Assembly: GCA_014846205.1 (NCBI GenBank)
Contig: RKAY01000136.1
Coordinates: 1-13,519 of the forward strand
From: Collinsella aerofaciens
GTDB taxonomy: Bacteria > Actinomycetota > Coriobacteriia > Coriobacteriales > Coriobacteriaceae
Direction of reading: 5' to 3'
Length of the DNA: 13,519 nucleotides
Shown here: piece after piece, positions 5,813-13,422 of the stretch
Layout of the letters: each line of letters starts with the position of its first letter
How positions within the stretch are numbered: the stretch's first letter is position 1
Notes under the pieces: model-generated
The model's input: the letters and a program-made list of their open reading frames with translations, nothing else
Told to the model about the DNA's origin: nothing
Databases searched by the model: none
Program-made: the position numbers and the translations under genes

Positions 5813-5847
5813 ATTATCGAGAAAGGGCGCTGGGGATTCGAACCCTC

Positions 5848-5880
5848 AAAAAAGAAGGCATCCTTTCGGATGCCTTCTTT
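5848..5880 (-). terminator. Terminator of the D,D-carboxypeptidase gene
   Basis: A perfect 13-bp stem, AAAGAAGGCATCC (5851-5863) with GGATGCCTTCTTT (5868-5880), encloses a four-base loop, GAAA on the minus strand. The minus strand continues with a T run, so it ends the leftward gene whose stop is at 5905. Confidence 0.9.
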
Positions 5881-5904
5881 CAGTGAGCGTGTTGTTCTTC
5901 GACC

Positions 5905-7281
5905 CTACGCCTCGGGTGCCTTGGCTACGGTCTCGCTTTCGGCCGTGAGCGGGCGGTTGTCAATGCGGCGACTCAGGCGGTCGAGCTTTACCAGTAGCCA
6001 CTCGATGGGGTTTGGCCCCGAGCCCTCCTCGTCGGCAACCAAATCAACGACGGCAATCTTGGTGCCGTCTTGCTTGAGCGTGATGCTGCCTACCTTGTCG
6101 CCCACGTGCACCGTGCCCGAAAGGTCGTCGTAGCTAACCTTCTCGGTCACCTCGCCGGCAAGCGAGAACACGGTCGTCTGAGCCGCGGGATCGGCGAGCG
6201 TGGCGTCGATCGTCTTATCGGTCCAGTCGGTCTGCCCAATACGCGCCATGAGGGGATTACCGTTGGCGGTCTTCTCCTGCGTATTGGCGATCGCAACCGT
6301 AACTTTGTGGCCGTAGTACCAGTTGGCAAGGGTCGCCGTATCGGTAAAGCGCTGGTCGGTGGTGGTGGAGTTCAAAACGACGGTGTAGACCTCGTCGCCA
6401 TCGCGATTGTAGGCGCTCGCAAAGCAATAGCCCGCGTCGTCGGTGGTGCCGGTCTTGCCGCCGATATTGCCGTCCTGCCCCAGCAGCTCATTGTGCGTAT
6501 CCATGGAATGCGAATGGTCGGAGCCGTCGGCGCCCGTAACCTCGATCCAGGAGTCCTCGCTCGCCACGACCTCGCGGAACGTGTCGTTTTTCATGGCCTC
6601 CTGCATCATCAGTGCTACATCATGTGCGGTCGAGTGCATATCGCCGGCCCACTCGTCAAAATCCAGGCCGTGCGGATTCTCAAAGACCGTGCCGGTGCAG
6701 CCAAGCTTTTTAGCGCGCTCGTTCATGGCCTTTACAAAGGTGGCCACGGCGTCCTTGGTCTTGGGGTCGATCTTTTTGCCCACGTGCTCGGCAAGTGCGA
6801 TGGCGGCATCGTTACCCGAGGGAATCATCAGGCCGCGCAGGGCCTGCTCCACCGTGAGCTCGTCGCCTTCGAGCAGGCCGGCGGTCGAGTTGCCTACGGT
6901 GGCGGCAGCATTGCTCACCGTGATCTTCTCGTCCATTTTGCAGTTTTCGACGGTCAGAATCGCGGTCATGACCTTGGTAATTGAGGCGATCTTGACTTGC
7001 TCATCGGCGCCGCGCCCATAATAGACGGAGCCGTCCTTACCCATGACAATGGCGTTGGTGGCCTCGATATCAGGAAGGTTCTCGGCCGTAATACCGCGCG
7101 CATCGGCAGTCTTGCCGCAAACGTCGTCGGTCGTGAGCACTTGTGCGCCGGCGACCGTTGGCGCGCCGGCAACAAGGGCGACGGCACAGATAAAGCCGGT
7201 GGCAAGCTGGGCAGAGCGCTTTGCAAAAGAGGTGAAGGGCTTCACGGATTTCGCTTTCGACGGGGTGGTCTCTTCTGGCAC
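5905..7281 (-). CDS. Secreted D-alanyl-D-alanine carboxypeptidase (peptidase S11, DacA/PBP5 type)
   Basis: This enzyme removes the terminal D-Ala from peptidoglycan pentapeptides outside the membrane. All three catalytic motifs are present: SITK (S100-K103), SGN (155-157) and KTG (276-278). A hydrophobic export signal lies at about 26-46 (ATGFICAVALVAGA), with likely cleavage near AGA-Q. A C-terminal domain of about 100 residues follows the catalytic domain, and the tail contains an amphipathic-looking stretch (NPIEWLLVKLDRLSRRID). I place the start at GTG 7281-7279 (VPEETTPSK, 458 aa). An ATG at 7356 would add 25 cysteine- and arginine-rich residues unlike a signal peptide. No ribosome site precedes the GTG, but a TATACT box does, which suggests a leaderless mRNA. 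It is divergent from a VanR/VanS-like pair, a plausible regulatory link. S11 differs from VanY (M15). Confidence 0.9.
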   Translation of the reverse strand: MPEETTPSKAKSVKPFTSFAKRSAQLATGFICAVALVAGAPTVAGAQVLTTDDVCGKTADARGITAENLPDIEATNAIVMGKDGSVYYGRGADEQVKIASITKVMTAILTVENCKMDEKITVSNAAATVGNSTAGLLEGDELTVEQALRGLMIPSGNDAAIALAEHVGKKIDPKTKDAVATFVKAMNERAKKLGCTGTVFENPHGLDFDEWAGDMHSTAHDVALMMQEAMKNDTFREVVASEDSWIEVTGADGSDHSHSMDTHNELLGQDGNIGGKTGTTDDAGYCFASAYNRDGDEVYTVVLNSTTTDQRFTDTATLANWYYGHKVTVAIANTQEKTANGNPLMARIGQTDWTDKTIDATLADPAAQTTVFSLAGEVTEKVSYDDLSGTVHVGDKVGSITLKQDGTKIAVVDLVADEEGSGPNPIEWLLVKLDRLSRRIDNRPLTAESETVAKAPEA

Positions 7282-7284
7282 TAG

Positions 7285-7290
7285 AGTATA
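7285..7290 (-). promoter_or_regulatory. -10 box immediately before the carboxypeptidase GTG
   Basis: The minus strand reads TATACT, three bases, then GTG. With normal spacing transcription would start at or within a base or two of the GTG, giving a leaderless transcript. No good -35 is visible. Confidence 0.45.
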
Positions 7291-7416
7291 TCGTTTGCCG
7301 GCGGTGGCGAGCGTCGAGCGCGCGCATGGCCTGCATCTGTGCCCAAACGGACACATGGGTGCTTAAGGACGACTTAATCGCCCGCGCTTGTTGTGTGTGG
7401 CGGGCGTCCCCTCGGG

Positions 7417-7422
7417 CATAAT
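7417..7422 (+). promoter_or_regulatory. -10 box for the VanR/VanS-like pair
   Basis: CATAAT lies 20 bases before the ATG, and AGAGGAG (7431-7437) is the ribosome site. The -35 is not clear. Confidence 0.4.
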
Positions 7423-7442
7423 GGAGCGCGAGAGGAGCGTGC

Positions 7443-8138
7443 ATGAACGAGCGCATTTTGGTAGTCGACGACGAGAAAGCCATCGCCGACCTGGTGGGTA
7501 TCTACCTTACAAAAGAAGGCTTTGATGTTCAGATTGCCTATAGCGGGGCTGATGCGGCCAAAGCAATCTTGGAGCAAGAGTTTGATCTGGCGCTGCTAGA
7601 TGTCATGCTGCCTGATATCGACGGCTTTGAACTGCTGCGTACGATTCGTGCCAGCCACACCTATCCCGTGATTATGCTGACGGCTCGCGATGCCCAGCAG
7701 GATAAGATTGAGGGCCTTTCGCTCGGTGCGGACGATTACGTGGTCAAGCCGTTCCGTCCGTTGGAGCTTGTCGCGCGCGTCCATGCTCAGCTTCGCCGCT
7801 ATACCAGCTACGGTAGCCGAGTGCAGGTGGCTGAGTCTCCGGTCATTCAGCTCGACGGTCTCGAGATCAACCGCGACGCTCGTGCCGTGACAGTGGACGG
7901 GGCGCCGGTGCGTCTTACGCCTATCGAGTATTCCATCTTGCTGTATCTGGTCGAGCACCGCGGCAGCGTGGTGGCCGTGGAGGACCTGTTCCGCGCGGTG
8001 TGGAACGAGGACTTTATGCCCGGCTCCAACAATACGGTGATGGTGCACATTCGCCACCTGCGCGAAAAGATTGGCGACGACGCCCAAAAACCGCGCTTTA
8101 TCAAAAACGTCTGGGGCGTCGGCTACATCATCGAATAA
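7443..8138 (+). CDS. OmpR-family response regulator, VanR-like
   Basis: The 231-aa product has a receiver domain (1-120) with acidic pocket DD9-10, phosphoacceptor D53 (LLDVMLPD), Thr in IMLTARD and Lys in VKPFRPLEL. A winged-helix DNA-binding domain follows (about 135-231). Several stretches match VanR closely from memory: the HTYPVIMLT region, GADDY.VKPFRPLEL, AQLRRY and SNNT..VHIRHLREKIGD ending in WGVGYIIE. VanR regulators control D-Ala-D-Lac or D-Ala-D-Ser genes in resistant organisms, but no vanH, vanA or vanX is in the window, so this is a regulator of that lineage and not evidence of glycopeptide resistance. It probably forms an operon with the kinase (26-bp gap). Its divergent neighbour, a D,D-carboxypeptidase, is a likely target. 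Confidence 0.85.
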   Translation: MNERILVVDDEKAIADLVGIYLTKEGFDVQIAYSGADAAKAILEQEFDLALLDVMLPDIDGFELLRTIRASHTYPVIMLTARDAQQDKIEGLSLGADDYVVKPFRPLELVARVHAQLRRYTSYGSRVQVAESPVIQLDGLEINRDARAVTVDGAPVRLTPIEYSILLYLVEHRGSVVAVEDLFRAVWNEDFMPGSNNTVMVHIRHLREKIGDDAQKPRFIKNVWGVGYIIE

Positions 8139-8164
8139 CGCTTTTCGCTTGTGAGGATCTTGAT

Positions 8165-9403
8165 ATGACAAAAGACGATAGGCAGGCGTTCGAGGTGCCC
8201 GATCGACTTTTTGAATACGTGAGGGCGGTCGTCGACAACCGCGCGCTCGCGACGGTACTGCTCTTTTTGCTGAGCCTGCTGCTGATCGGCATCGACAACA
8301 TCACTGGCATTTTGGCAGTTTTGCTTATCGGGTTTTTGCTGATCGATCGATTCGAAACCGTGCGCCGTTGCGTGGTGATCGGCGGTGCCGCGTGGGTAAT
8401 CACGCTGGCGATTGGTGCCATGGCTCTTGGCGGCATTGCCGAGCCGGTGTTCTTTGACGCCGGCTTTGTATTCAACATGCTTGGCTTTATCCTGGCGCTT
8501 GCCGTGTGCGTCTTATTCTTTTGTGGCCGAGCGCTGTATTACCAAGGCTGCGAGCAAGGGGAGCAGTATGCCGATCGCGTGCTTGCCGCCCGTATCCAGG
8601 ACCGCCTGATCGATCATCCTGACGCCTGGGATAACATCGACGGCGACTTCCTGGAGGTCGAGGGTGCGCTCAACCGCGTGCGCGATCGCGAGCGTAGGGT
8701 GCAGCAGGCCCTACGCGATGAATCGCATCGCAAGGACGACTTGGTCACATACTTGGCGCATGACTTGCGCACGCCGCTCGCCAGCGTGGTGGGCTACCTC
8801 TCCCTGCTGCAGGAGGCTCCCGAGCTGCCAGTCGAGCAACGCGCACACTTTACGGGCGTGGCGCTTGACAAGGCACATCGGCTCGACGCACTTGTCGAGG
8901 AGTTCTTCGACATTACACGCTTTGATTTCCACGATATTGTGCTCACGCGCGGCTACGTCGACTTGAGCCTGTTGTTGGCGCAGGTCACCGATGAGTTCTA
9001 CCCCATTCTCAACGAGCAGCATAAGGAAGCACAGATTGATGTGCACGAGGACCTGACGGTACTTGTGGATGGCGACAAGATGGCCCGCGTGTTTAACAAC
9101 ATCATGAAAAACGCCGTCGCCTATAGTTACGAAGGCTCGACCATTACGATCGAGGCCCGACGCCAAGATGACGGCGGCGTGCGCGTGCGCTTTATTAACC
9201 ACGGTGACCCGATTCCTGCGGCTAAGCTCAAGGTGATCTTTGAGAAGTTCTATCGCCTGGATGCGGCGCGCGCGACCAATCGCGGCGGCGCCGGGCTTGG
9301 CCTTGCCATCGCCAAGGAGATCGTTGCGGCTCACGGTGGCACGATCGCGTGCGAATCGACGCCCGAGCACACGATATTCACCATCGAGTTGCCGGCGGCA
9401 TAG
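8165..9403 (+). CDS. Sensor histidine kinase, VanS-like with four membrane helices
   Basis: The 412-aa product starts at ATG 8165 with GAGGAT six bases upstream. Hydrophobic segments lie at about 28-44, 46-61, 69-90 and 101-123, with very short outside loops. A linker helix with HAMP-like features (about 125-180) leads to the kinase core. Motifs are the H-box LVTYLAHDLRTP with H199, the N-box NNIMKNAVAY (311-320), the F-box IFEKFYRLD and the G-box GGAGLGLAIA. The core (LAHDLRTPLASVVGYLSLL, EAPELPVEQRA, VFNNIMKNA) resembles VanS strongly. VanS of enterococci has two helices and an outside loop; here the four helices leave no sensor domain, so any signal is probably sensed in or at the membrane. 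It acts on the regulator encoded just upstream. Confidence 0.88.
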   Translation: MTKDDRQAFEVPDRLFEYVRAVVDNRALATVLLFLLSLLLIGIDNITGILAVLLIGFLLIDRFETVRRCVVIGGAAWVITLAIGAMALGGIAEPVFFDAGFVFNMLGFILALAVCVLFFCGRALYYQGCEQGEQYADRVLAARIQDRLIDHPDAWDNIDGDFLEVEGALNRVRDRERRVQQALRDESHRKDDLVTYLAHDLRTPLASVVGYLSLLQEAPELPVEQRAHFTGVALDKAHRLDALVEEFFDITRFDFHDIVLTRGYVDLSLLLAQVTDEFYPILNEQHKEAQIDVHEDLTVLVDGDKMARVFNNIMKNAVAYSYEGSTITIEARRQDDGGVRVRFINHGDPIPAAKLKVIFEKFYRLDAARATNRGGAGLGLAIAKEIVAAHGGTIACESTPEHTIFTIELPAA

Positions 9404-9424
9404 CCAAGGTGCCCTTACAAACAC

Positions 9425-9451
9425 TTGACAATGCGCTCACGTGCGTATAAG
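9425..9451 (+). promoter_or_regulatory. Candidate promoter for pstB
   Basis: TTGACA (9425-9430) is a consensus -35. TATAAG (9446-9451) follows after 15 bases, shorter than the usual 17. It would start transcription near 9458, upstream of pstB, separating it from the kinase gene. Confidence 0.45.
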
Positions 9452-9464
9452 CCGCGTTTTCTAC

Positions 9465-9492
9465 TATCGATGCTGATGAATTGATATCGATG
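9465..9492 (+). repeat. Direct repeat TATCGATG in the pstB leader
   Basis: Two copies of TATCGATG begin 20 bases apart (9465 and 9485), close to two helical turns, between the candidate promoter and the ribosome site GGAGGT (9494-9499). A regulator or PhoB-type binding site is possible; no known Pho box is recognised. Confidence 0.35.
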
Positions 9493-9506
9493 TGGAGGTA
9501 TGCGGT

Positions 9507-10382
9507 ATGAGGGCTGCTGCGGCTATGGAGCCCACGGAGCTAGAGGAACTCATGGAGGCGCAGGCCCAGGCCGCGCACGAGCGCGAAGTCGGGGATGCGA
9601 CTCGCCCCACGGCGGAGGACCTGGCGGCCTCGCCGACGCGTATCGATGTCGAGAGCCTTGACCTGTTCTATGGCGATCACCATGCGCTCAAGGACGTGTC
9701 CATAAAGATCCGCGACAAGCAGATCACTTCGTTTATCGGTCCCTCGGGCTGCGGCAAGTCGACGCTCCTGCGCTGCTTTAACCGCATGAACGACGGCATC
9801 AAGGATTGTCGCATCGAGGGCAAGATCGTACTCGACGGTCAGGATATCCTGGGCGCTTACGACATCTGTCGTCTGCGCCAGCGTGTGGGTATGGTGTTCC
9901 AGCGCCCCAACCCGTTTCCCATGAGCATCTACGACAACGTCGCGTATGGCCCTCGCGGTATGGGCGTGCGCGACCGCGTTGTGCTCGACGAGTTGGTCGA
10001 GGACTCCCTGCGCCGCGCTGCCCTGTGGGACGAGGTCAAGGACAAACTCAAGGAGTCGGGCCTGGGTCTTTCGGGAGGACAGCAGCAGCGCCTGTGCATC
10101 GCCCGCGCGCTTGCCGTGCAGCCCGACATTCTGCTGATGGACGAGCCCACGAGCGCCCTCGATCCCGTGTCGACGCTGGTGGTGGAACAGCTGGCCTGCG
10201 AGCTCAAGGAGACCTGCACACTGGTGGTCGTTACGCACAACATGCAGCAGGCTGCGCGTATTTCCGACTCGGTTGCTTTCTTCTTACTGGGCGAGCTGGT
10301 GGAGCATGCGCCCACCGCTCAGCTCTTTAAAAATCCGACCGATCCGCGCACGGCGGATTATTTGACGGGTCGTTTTGGCTGA
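9507..10382 (+). CDS. pstB: Phosphate ABC transporter ATP-binding protein PstB
   Basis: PstB supplies energy to the Pst phosphate importer at the inner face of the membrane. The 291-aa product has Walker [10 protein letters not shown] (78-86), Q-loop Q132, the PstB-typical [20 protein letters not shown] (131-150), signature LSGGQ (188-192), Walker B ILLMDEP (208-214) and switch H244 ([13 protein letters not shown]). It has about 40 extra N-terminal residues rich in Ala and Glu, which most PstB proteins lack. I chose ATG 9507 because GGAGGT lies 8 bases upstream; a GTG at 9492 is too early. The usual pstS, pstC, pstA and phoU are absent from the visible neighbours, so the permease must be elsewhere. 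The gene precedes a PhoB/PhoR-like pair, which fits phosphate control. Confidence 0.93.
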   Translation: MRAAAAMEPTELEELMEAQAQAAHEREVGDATRPTAEDLAASPTRIDVESLDLFYGDHHALKDVSIKIRDKQITSFIGPSGCGKSTLLRCFNRMNDGIKDCRIEGKIVLDGQDILGAYDICRLRQRVGMVFQRPNPFPMSIYDNVAYGPRGMGVRDRVVLDELVEDSLRRAALWDEVKDKLKESGLGLSGGQQQRLCIARALAVQPDILLMDEPTSALDPVSTLVVEQLACELKETCTLVVVTHNMQQAARISDSVAFFLLGELVEHAPTAQLFKNPTDPRTADYLTGRFG

Positions 10383-10446
10383 CACCGTCTATTACAGGCG
10401 TCTTTAGGGTTAAGATGCGGTCACACCGGCCGCAAAGGGGTTCAAC

Positions 10447-11175
10447 ATGATCTATTACGTCGAGGACGACGACAACATCAGGGATTTGACGGTCTACGCG
10501 CTGCGCAAACAGGGAATCGAGGCCGAGGGTTTTTCGTGCGATGGCGAGTTTAAGGCTGCCGTGGCGCGAAGGGTGCCCGATGCCGTGCTGCTCGACATTA
10601 TGCTGCCCGATACCGACGGCTTGGCGATTATGCGTCGCCTGCGCGCCGATCGCCTGACGGCGACGGTGCCCATCATGATGCTTACCGCCAAGGACACCGA
10701 GCTCGACAAGGTCATGGCGCTCGATGGCGGTGCCGACGACTACCTGACCAAGCCGTTCTCGCTTATGGAGCTCGCCAGCCGTTGCCGCGCGCTGCTGCGT
10801 CGCGGTGGCATGGTCAAGCAGGCAAGCGATGTGCTCAGCGTGGGCGACATCGTGCTTTCGCCCAGCCATCGCGAGGTGACCGTTGCCGGTGAGCCGCTCA
10901 AACTTACCCTGCGTGAGTTCGACCTGCTCGAGTATCTTATGCGTAAGCCCGGCGTGGTCTTTACCCGCGAGTCGCTGCTGCAGAGCGTTTGGGGCTGGGA
11001 CTTCGACGGCGGTTCGCGTACCGTCGACGTGCACGTGCAGACACTCCGCCAGAAACTCGGCGAGCATGCGAGCGCCATCGAGACGGTGCGTGGCGTGGGC
11101 TATCGCCTGGCGGAGCCTTCTGCCGACGACGGAAACGAAGACGCTGATCTCGTAGCTGCCGCATCGGAGGAGTAG
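10447..11175 (+). CDS. OmpR-family response regulator, PhoB/PhoP-like
   Basis: The 242-aa product has a receiver domain (1-118) with an EDDD acidic pocket near the start, phosphoacceptor D50 (VLLDIMLPDTDG) and Lys in LTKPFSLMEL. The winged-helix domain (about 130-225) ends in ETVRGVGYRL and contains WGWDFDGGSRTVDVHVQTLR. An acidic tail (DDGNEDADLVAAASEE) follows. The ribosome site is AAAGGGG (10434-10440). The kinase gene starts 3 bases after its stop. The position behind pstB and the kinase type point to control of phosphate starvation genes, including pst and probably itself. In actinobacteria the equivalent is often RegX3 or PhoP; the sequence cannot decide which. A weak -10 (TAAGAT, 10411-10416) may give a local promoter. 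Confidence 0.88.
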   Translation: MIYYVEDDDNIRDLTVYALRKQGIEAEGFSCDGEFKAAVARRVPDAVLLDIMLPDTDGLAIMRRLRADRLTATVPIMMLTAKDTELDKVMALDGGADDYLTKPFSLMELASRCRALLRRGGMVKQASDVLSVGDIVLSPSHREVTVAGEPLKLTLREFDLLEYLMRKPGVVFTRESLLQSVWGWDFDGGSRTVDVHVQTLRQKLGEHASAIETVRGVGYRLAEPSADDGNEDADLVAAASEE

Positions 11176-11178
11176 CCC

Positions 11179-12603
11179 GTGGTCTTCGCCCCCCAGGGAA
11201 AGCACACGCTTTCCCATCGCGTGTTCGCGACGATTTTTATCTGTGCCATGGCGGTGATTGTCGCCTTTACAGTGTTGGGCGCGTTCTTTGTGCAAAACAC
11301 TTTGGCAGATGCGACGAGCGCGCATCTCTCGCAAGAAACCGAGCTGATTGCCGCCGCCTTAAACGAACAGCAGGAGCCCATCGCATTTTTGCGCAGCCTC
11401 GATCGTGAGGATCTGCGCATTACGTTGATCAACAAAGACGGCTCGGTTGCCTACGACAACGAGGCATCGCCCTCCATGTTGCCCAACCATCGCGATCGCC
11501 CCGAGGTTGCCGCGGCACTTGAGAACGGCTTCGGTTCCGCGGAACGCTCGAGCTCCACGCTCGACGAGGTTATGCTGTATCGCGCCGTGGCCCTCGATAA
11601 CGGTCAAGTCGTTCGTCTGGCGCAAGCCCAGCCTGGCGTTGCGGCGATTTTGCTCTCACTGGTGGCGCCAATGCTGCTTATCGCGGCAGCAGGTGCGGTG
11701 CTTGCATTTTTCTTGGCTCATCGTGAATCCCGTGCCATCATTGCGCCCTTGCAAGAGGTTGACCTCGACCATCCGCGCCGCAGTTATGAACATGCCTATG
11801 CCGAGATGGTTCCCATGCTCGAGCGCATTGAATCGCAGCGCCAGGAGCTTAAGCGCCAGATGGCGGTGCTGGCCGACAACGATCGCATGCGTCGTGAGTT
11901 TACGGCAAATATCACCCACGAACTCAAAACCCCACTTACCGCAATCTCGGGCTATGCCGAGCTCATTGCAAATGGCATGGTCGAGGGCGAGGACGACCTG
12001 CGTGACTTTGGCGGTCGAATCTATCGCGAGGCGGGCCGTCTGGCAGCGCTGGTAAACGACATCTTGACGTTGTCTAACCTGGACGAGGCCGAGCGCGCGA
12101 CCGAGGGCGAGGCAGTGCCTATTGGTTCCACGGAACCCATTGAGCTCTCGCGCGCTATTACGACGGTGGAGCAGCGCCTTGAGCAGGTCGCCCGACAGTC
12201 GGACGTGACCATCGTGCGCAAGACGAAGCCCGTTGTGGTCGAAGGTGTGCCACGCCTGATCGACGAGCTGATTTATAACCTGGCCAGTAACGCCATTCGC
12301 TATAACCAGCCCGGTGGCACGGTTACGCTTCGGTGTGGGACCAATGATGAGGGCCATCCGTACCTGACGGTTGCCGATACGGGTATCGGCATCGCGCCCG
12401 AGGAGCAGGGCAAGGTGTTCGAGCGCTTCTATCGCGTGGACAAGAGCCGCTCCAAGGCACGTGGCGGAACGGGCTTGGGTCTGGCCATCGTTAAGCATGC
12501 CGCCGTGTATCACCATGCTTCGCTCGACCTATCGAGCGAGCTGGGTGTGGGGACTACCATCACGGTGACGTTTCCTACTCAGCAGGATGAGTCGTTTGAG
12601 TAG
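11179..12603 (+). CDS. phoR: Sensor histidine kinase, PhoR-like
   Basis: The 474-aa product starts with GTG behind GGAGGAG (11166-11172), overlapping the end of the regulator gene's signal. TM1 is at about 15-37 and TM2 at about 154-181, enclosing an outside region of roughly 115 residues (sCache/PAS-like in size) with TLINKDGSVAYDN. The kinase core has the H-box FTANITHELKTPLTAISGYA (H247), N-box LIYNLASNAIRYNQPGG (N367/N371), DTGIGIAPEEQGKVFERFYR and GGTGLGLAIVKH. The H-box and topology are typical of PhoR/PhoR-like kinases of Gram-positive bacteria. The kinase is expected to phosphorylate the PhoB-like regulator and, as in known Pho systems, to receive a signal through the Pst transporter and PhoU. 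That link is family knowledge, not seen here. Confidence 0.85.
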   Translation: MVFAPQGKHTLSHRVFATIFICAMAVIVAFTVLGAFFVQNTLADATSAHLSQETELIAAALNEQQEPIAFLRSLDREDLRITLINKDGSVAYDNEASPSMLPNHRDRPEVAAALENGFGSAERSSSTLDEVMLYRAVALDNGQVVRLAQAQPGVAAILLSLVAPMLLIAAAGAVLAFFLAHRESRAIIAPLQEVDLDHPRRSYEHAYAEMVPMLERIESQRQELKRQMAVLADNDRMRREFTANITHELKTPLTAISGYAELIANGMVEGEDDLRDFGGRIYREAGRLAALVNDILTLSNLDEAERATEGEAVPIGSTEPIELSRAITTVEQRLEQVARQSDVTIVRKTKPVVVEGVPRLIDELIYNLASNAIRYNQPGGTVTLRCGTNDEGHPYLTVADTGIGIAPEEQGKVFERFYRVDKSRSKARGGTGLGLAIVKHAAVYHHASLDLSSELGVGTTITVTFPTQQDESFE

Positions 12604-12620
12604 TTGCCGTTACGTGAAAG

Positions 12621-12637
12621 CCCGGCAACGCGCCGGG
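12621..12637 (+). terminator. Weak terminator after phoR
   Basis: CCCGGC (12621-12626) and GCCGGG (12632-12637) form a six-pair GC stem 17 bases after the phoR stop. The following sequence (GTTCTGG) is poor in T, so termination is weak or needs a factor. Confidence 0.45.
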
Positions 12638-12733
12638 GTTCTGGCTTGGTGTTTCGTTGGGGTGCGGCAAATGCGTGGCGGTTGTTCGGTGACTGTAGTA
12701 TGCGTGGCCGAGCGTGAGTGGATTTCCTTTCGC

Positions 12734-12739
12734 TACAAT
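12734..12739 (+). promoter_or_regulatory. -10 box for the acetyltransferase gene
   Basis: TACAAT lies 35 bases upstream of the ATG. No clear -35 is seen. Confidence 0.4.
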
Positions 12740-12774
12740 CAGTGCCAATCGTTTAGCTTGAGCAAGGGACTGCC

Positions 12775-13275
12775 ATGGATATCCAATTCAAGATGGGTTG
12801 CTTTGATGACGCGGCGCAGGTGCGCCGCGCCGTTTTTATGGACGAGCAAGGCTACGAGAACGAGTTCGACGCTATCGATGAGGCGCCGACTTGCATCCAT
12901 GTGACGCTCTACGTGGACGGCGAGCTCGCCGGCTGCTCGCGCGTGTTTCCCGAGGAACTGGAGCGCGCGGCAGATGCAGAGGCTCCGGTTTCGCCGGCGT
13001 GCGACTTGGACGAAGGCGTCGCAGCGGGGGAGACCTATATTATGGGGCGCGTCGCCGTGCTGTCCGCCATGCGCCGTCGCGGTCTGGCAAGCAAGATTAT
13101 CGAAGCCAGCGACGCTGCTGCGCGCGATGCCGGCGCCAAGCTCATAAAGTTGCATGCACAGGAGTACGTGCTGCCGCTCTATGCCAAGGCCGGCTACACG
13201 CAGATTGCCCCGGTGGACTACGAAGACGAAGGCCAGCCTCATGCCTGGATGGCCAAGCTGCTGGGCGACAGATAG
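12775..13275 (+). CDS. GNAT-family N-acetyltransferase, ElaA/YjcF type
   Basis: The 166-aa product has the N-terminal signature RRAVFMDEQGYENEFDAIDE, characteristic of ElaA/YjcF-like GNATs. An acetyl-CoA-binding motif follows (IMGRVAVLSAMRRRGLASKI, residues about 90-109, R-R-x-G-L/I-A) and C-terminal YAKAGYTQIAP. The enzyme transfers acetyl from acetyl-CoA to a small molecule or protein amine; the substrate is unknown. The ribosome site is AAGGGA before the ATG. Neighbours (phoR and htpG) give no clue to its role. An acidic insertion of about 20 residues (ERAADAEAPVSPACDLDEGV) lies before the motif, longer than in many relatives. Confidence 0.85.
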   Translation: MDIQFKMGCFDDAAQVRRAVFMDEQGYENEFDAIDEAPTCIHVTLYVDGELAGCSRVFPEELERAADAEAPVSPACDLDEGVAAGETYIMGRVAVLSAMRRRGLASKIIEASDAAARDAGAKLIKLHAQEYVLPLYAKAGYTQIAPVDYEDEGQPHAWMAKLLGDR

Positions 13276-13312
13276 GGACGCTCCTTTTCTGCCGGCAGTT
13301 GGGGACACTCCT
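13275..13312. repeat. REP-like repeat: two near-identical boxes flanking a palindrome
   Basis: GGGACGCTCCT (13275-13285, beginning in the stop codon of the acetyltransferase) and GGGACACTCCT (13302-13312) match in 10 of 11 bases and flank the perfect palindrome TGCCGGCA (13290-13297). The layout resembles repetitive extragenic elements. Genome-wide recurrence cannot be seen here. Confidence 0.45.
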
Positions 13313-13422
13313 CGATAATTGGCGCATGGGGCATTGCAACATACAGTTTTTCGATTCCGTATGTATATATGCGCGCTAATGGGTTATAAAATCTAAGTCT
13401 GAACATAGCAGGTCTGCGAGGC

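Noticed and set aside
6070..6984. Long open frame on the plus strand opposite the carboxypeptidase gene
   Set aside because: It is antisense to a gene with all S11 motifs, lacks any recognisable domain, and is expected by chance in GC-rich DNA.
5905..9403. A glycopeptide-resistance operon
   Set aside because: The regulators are VanRS-like, but no vanH, ligase or vanX gene is present, and the carboxypeptidase is S11, not VanY (M15).
10327..11334. Long minus-strand frame opposite the PhoB-like regulator
   Set aside because: It is the shadow of a clear response regulator and of the ends of its neighbours; its product is rich in His, Arg and Ala without a domain.
11656..12516. Long minus-strand frame opposite phoR
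   Set aside because: It mirrors the kinase core, where the sense strand carries the H, N and G boxes.
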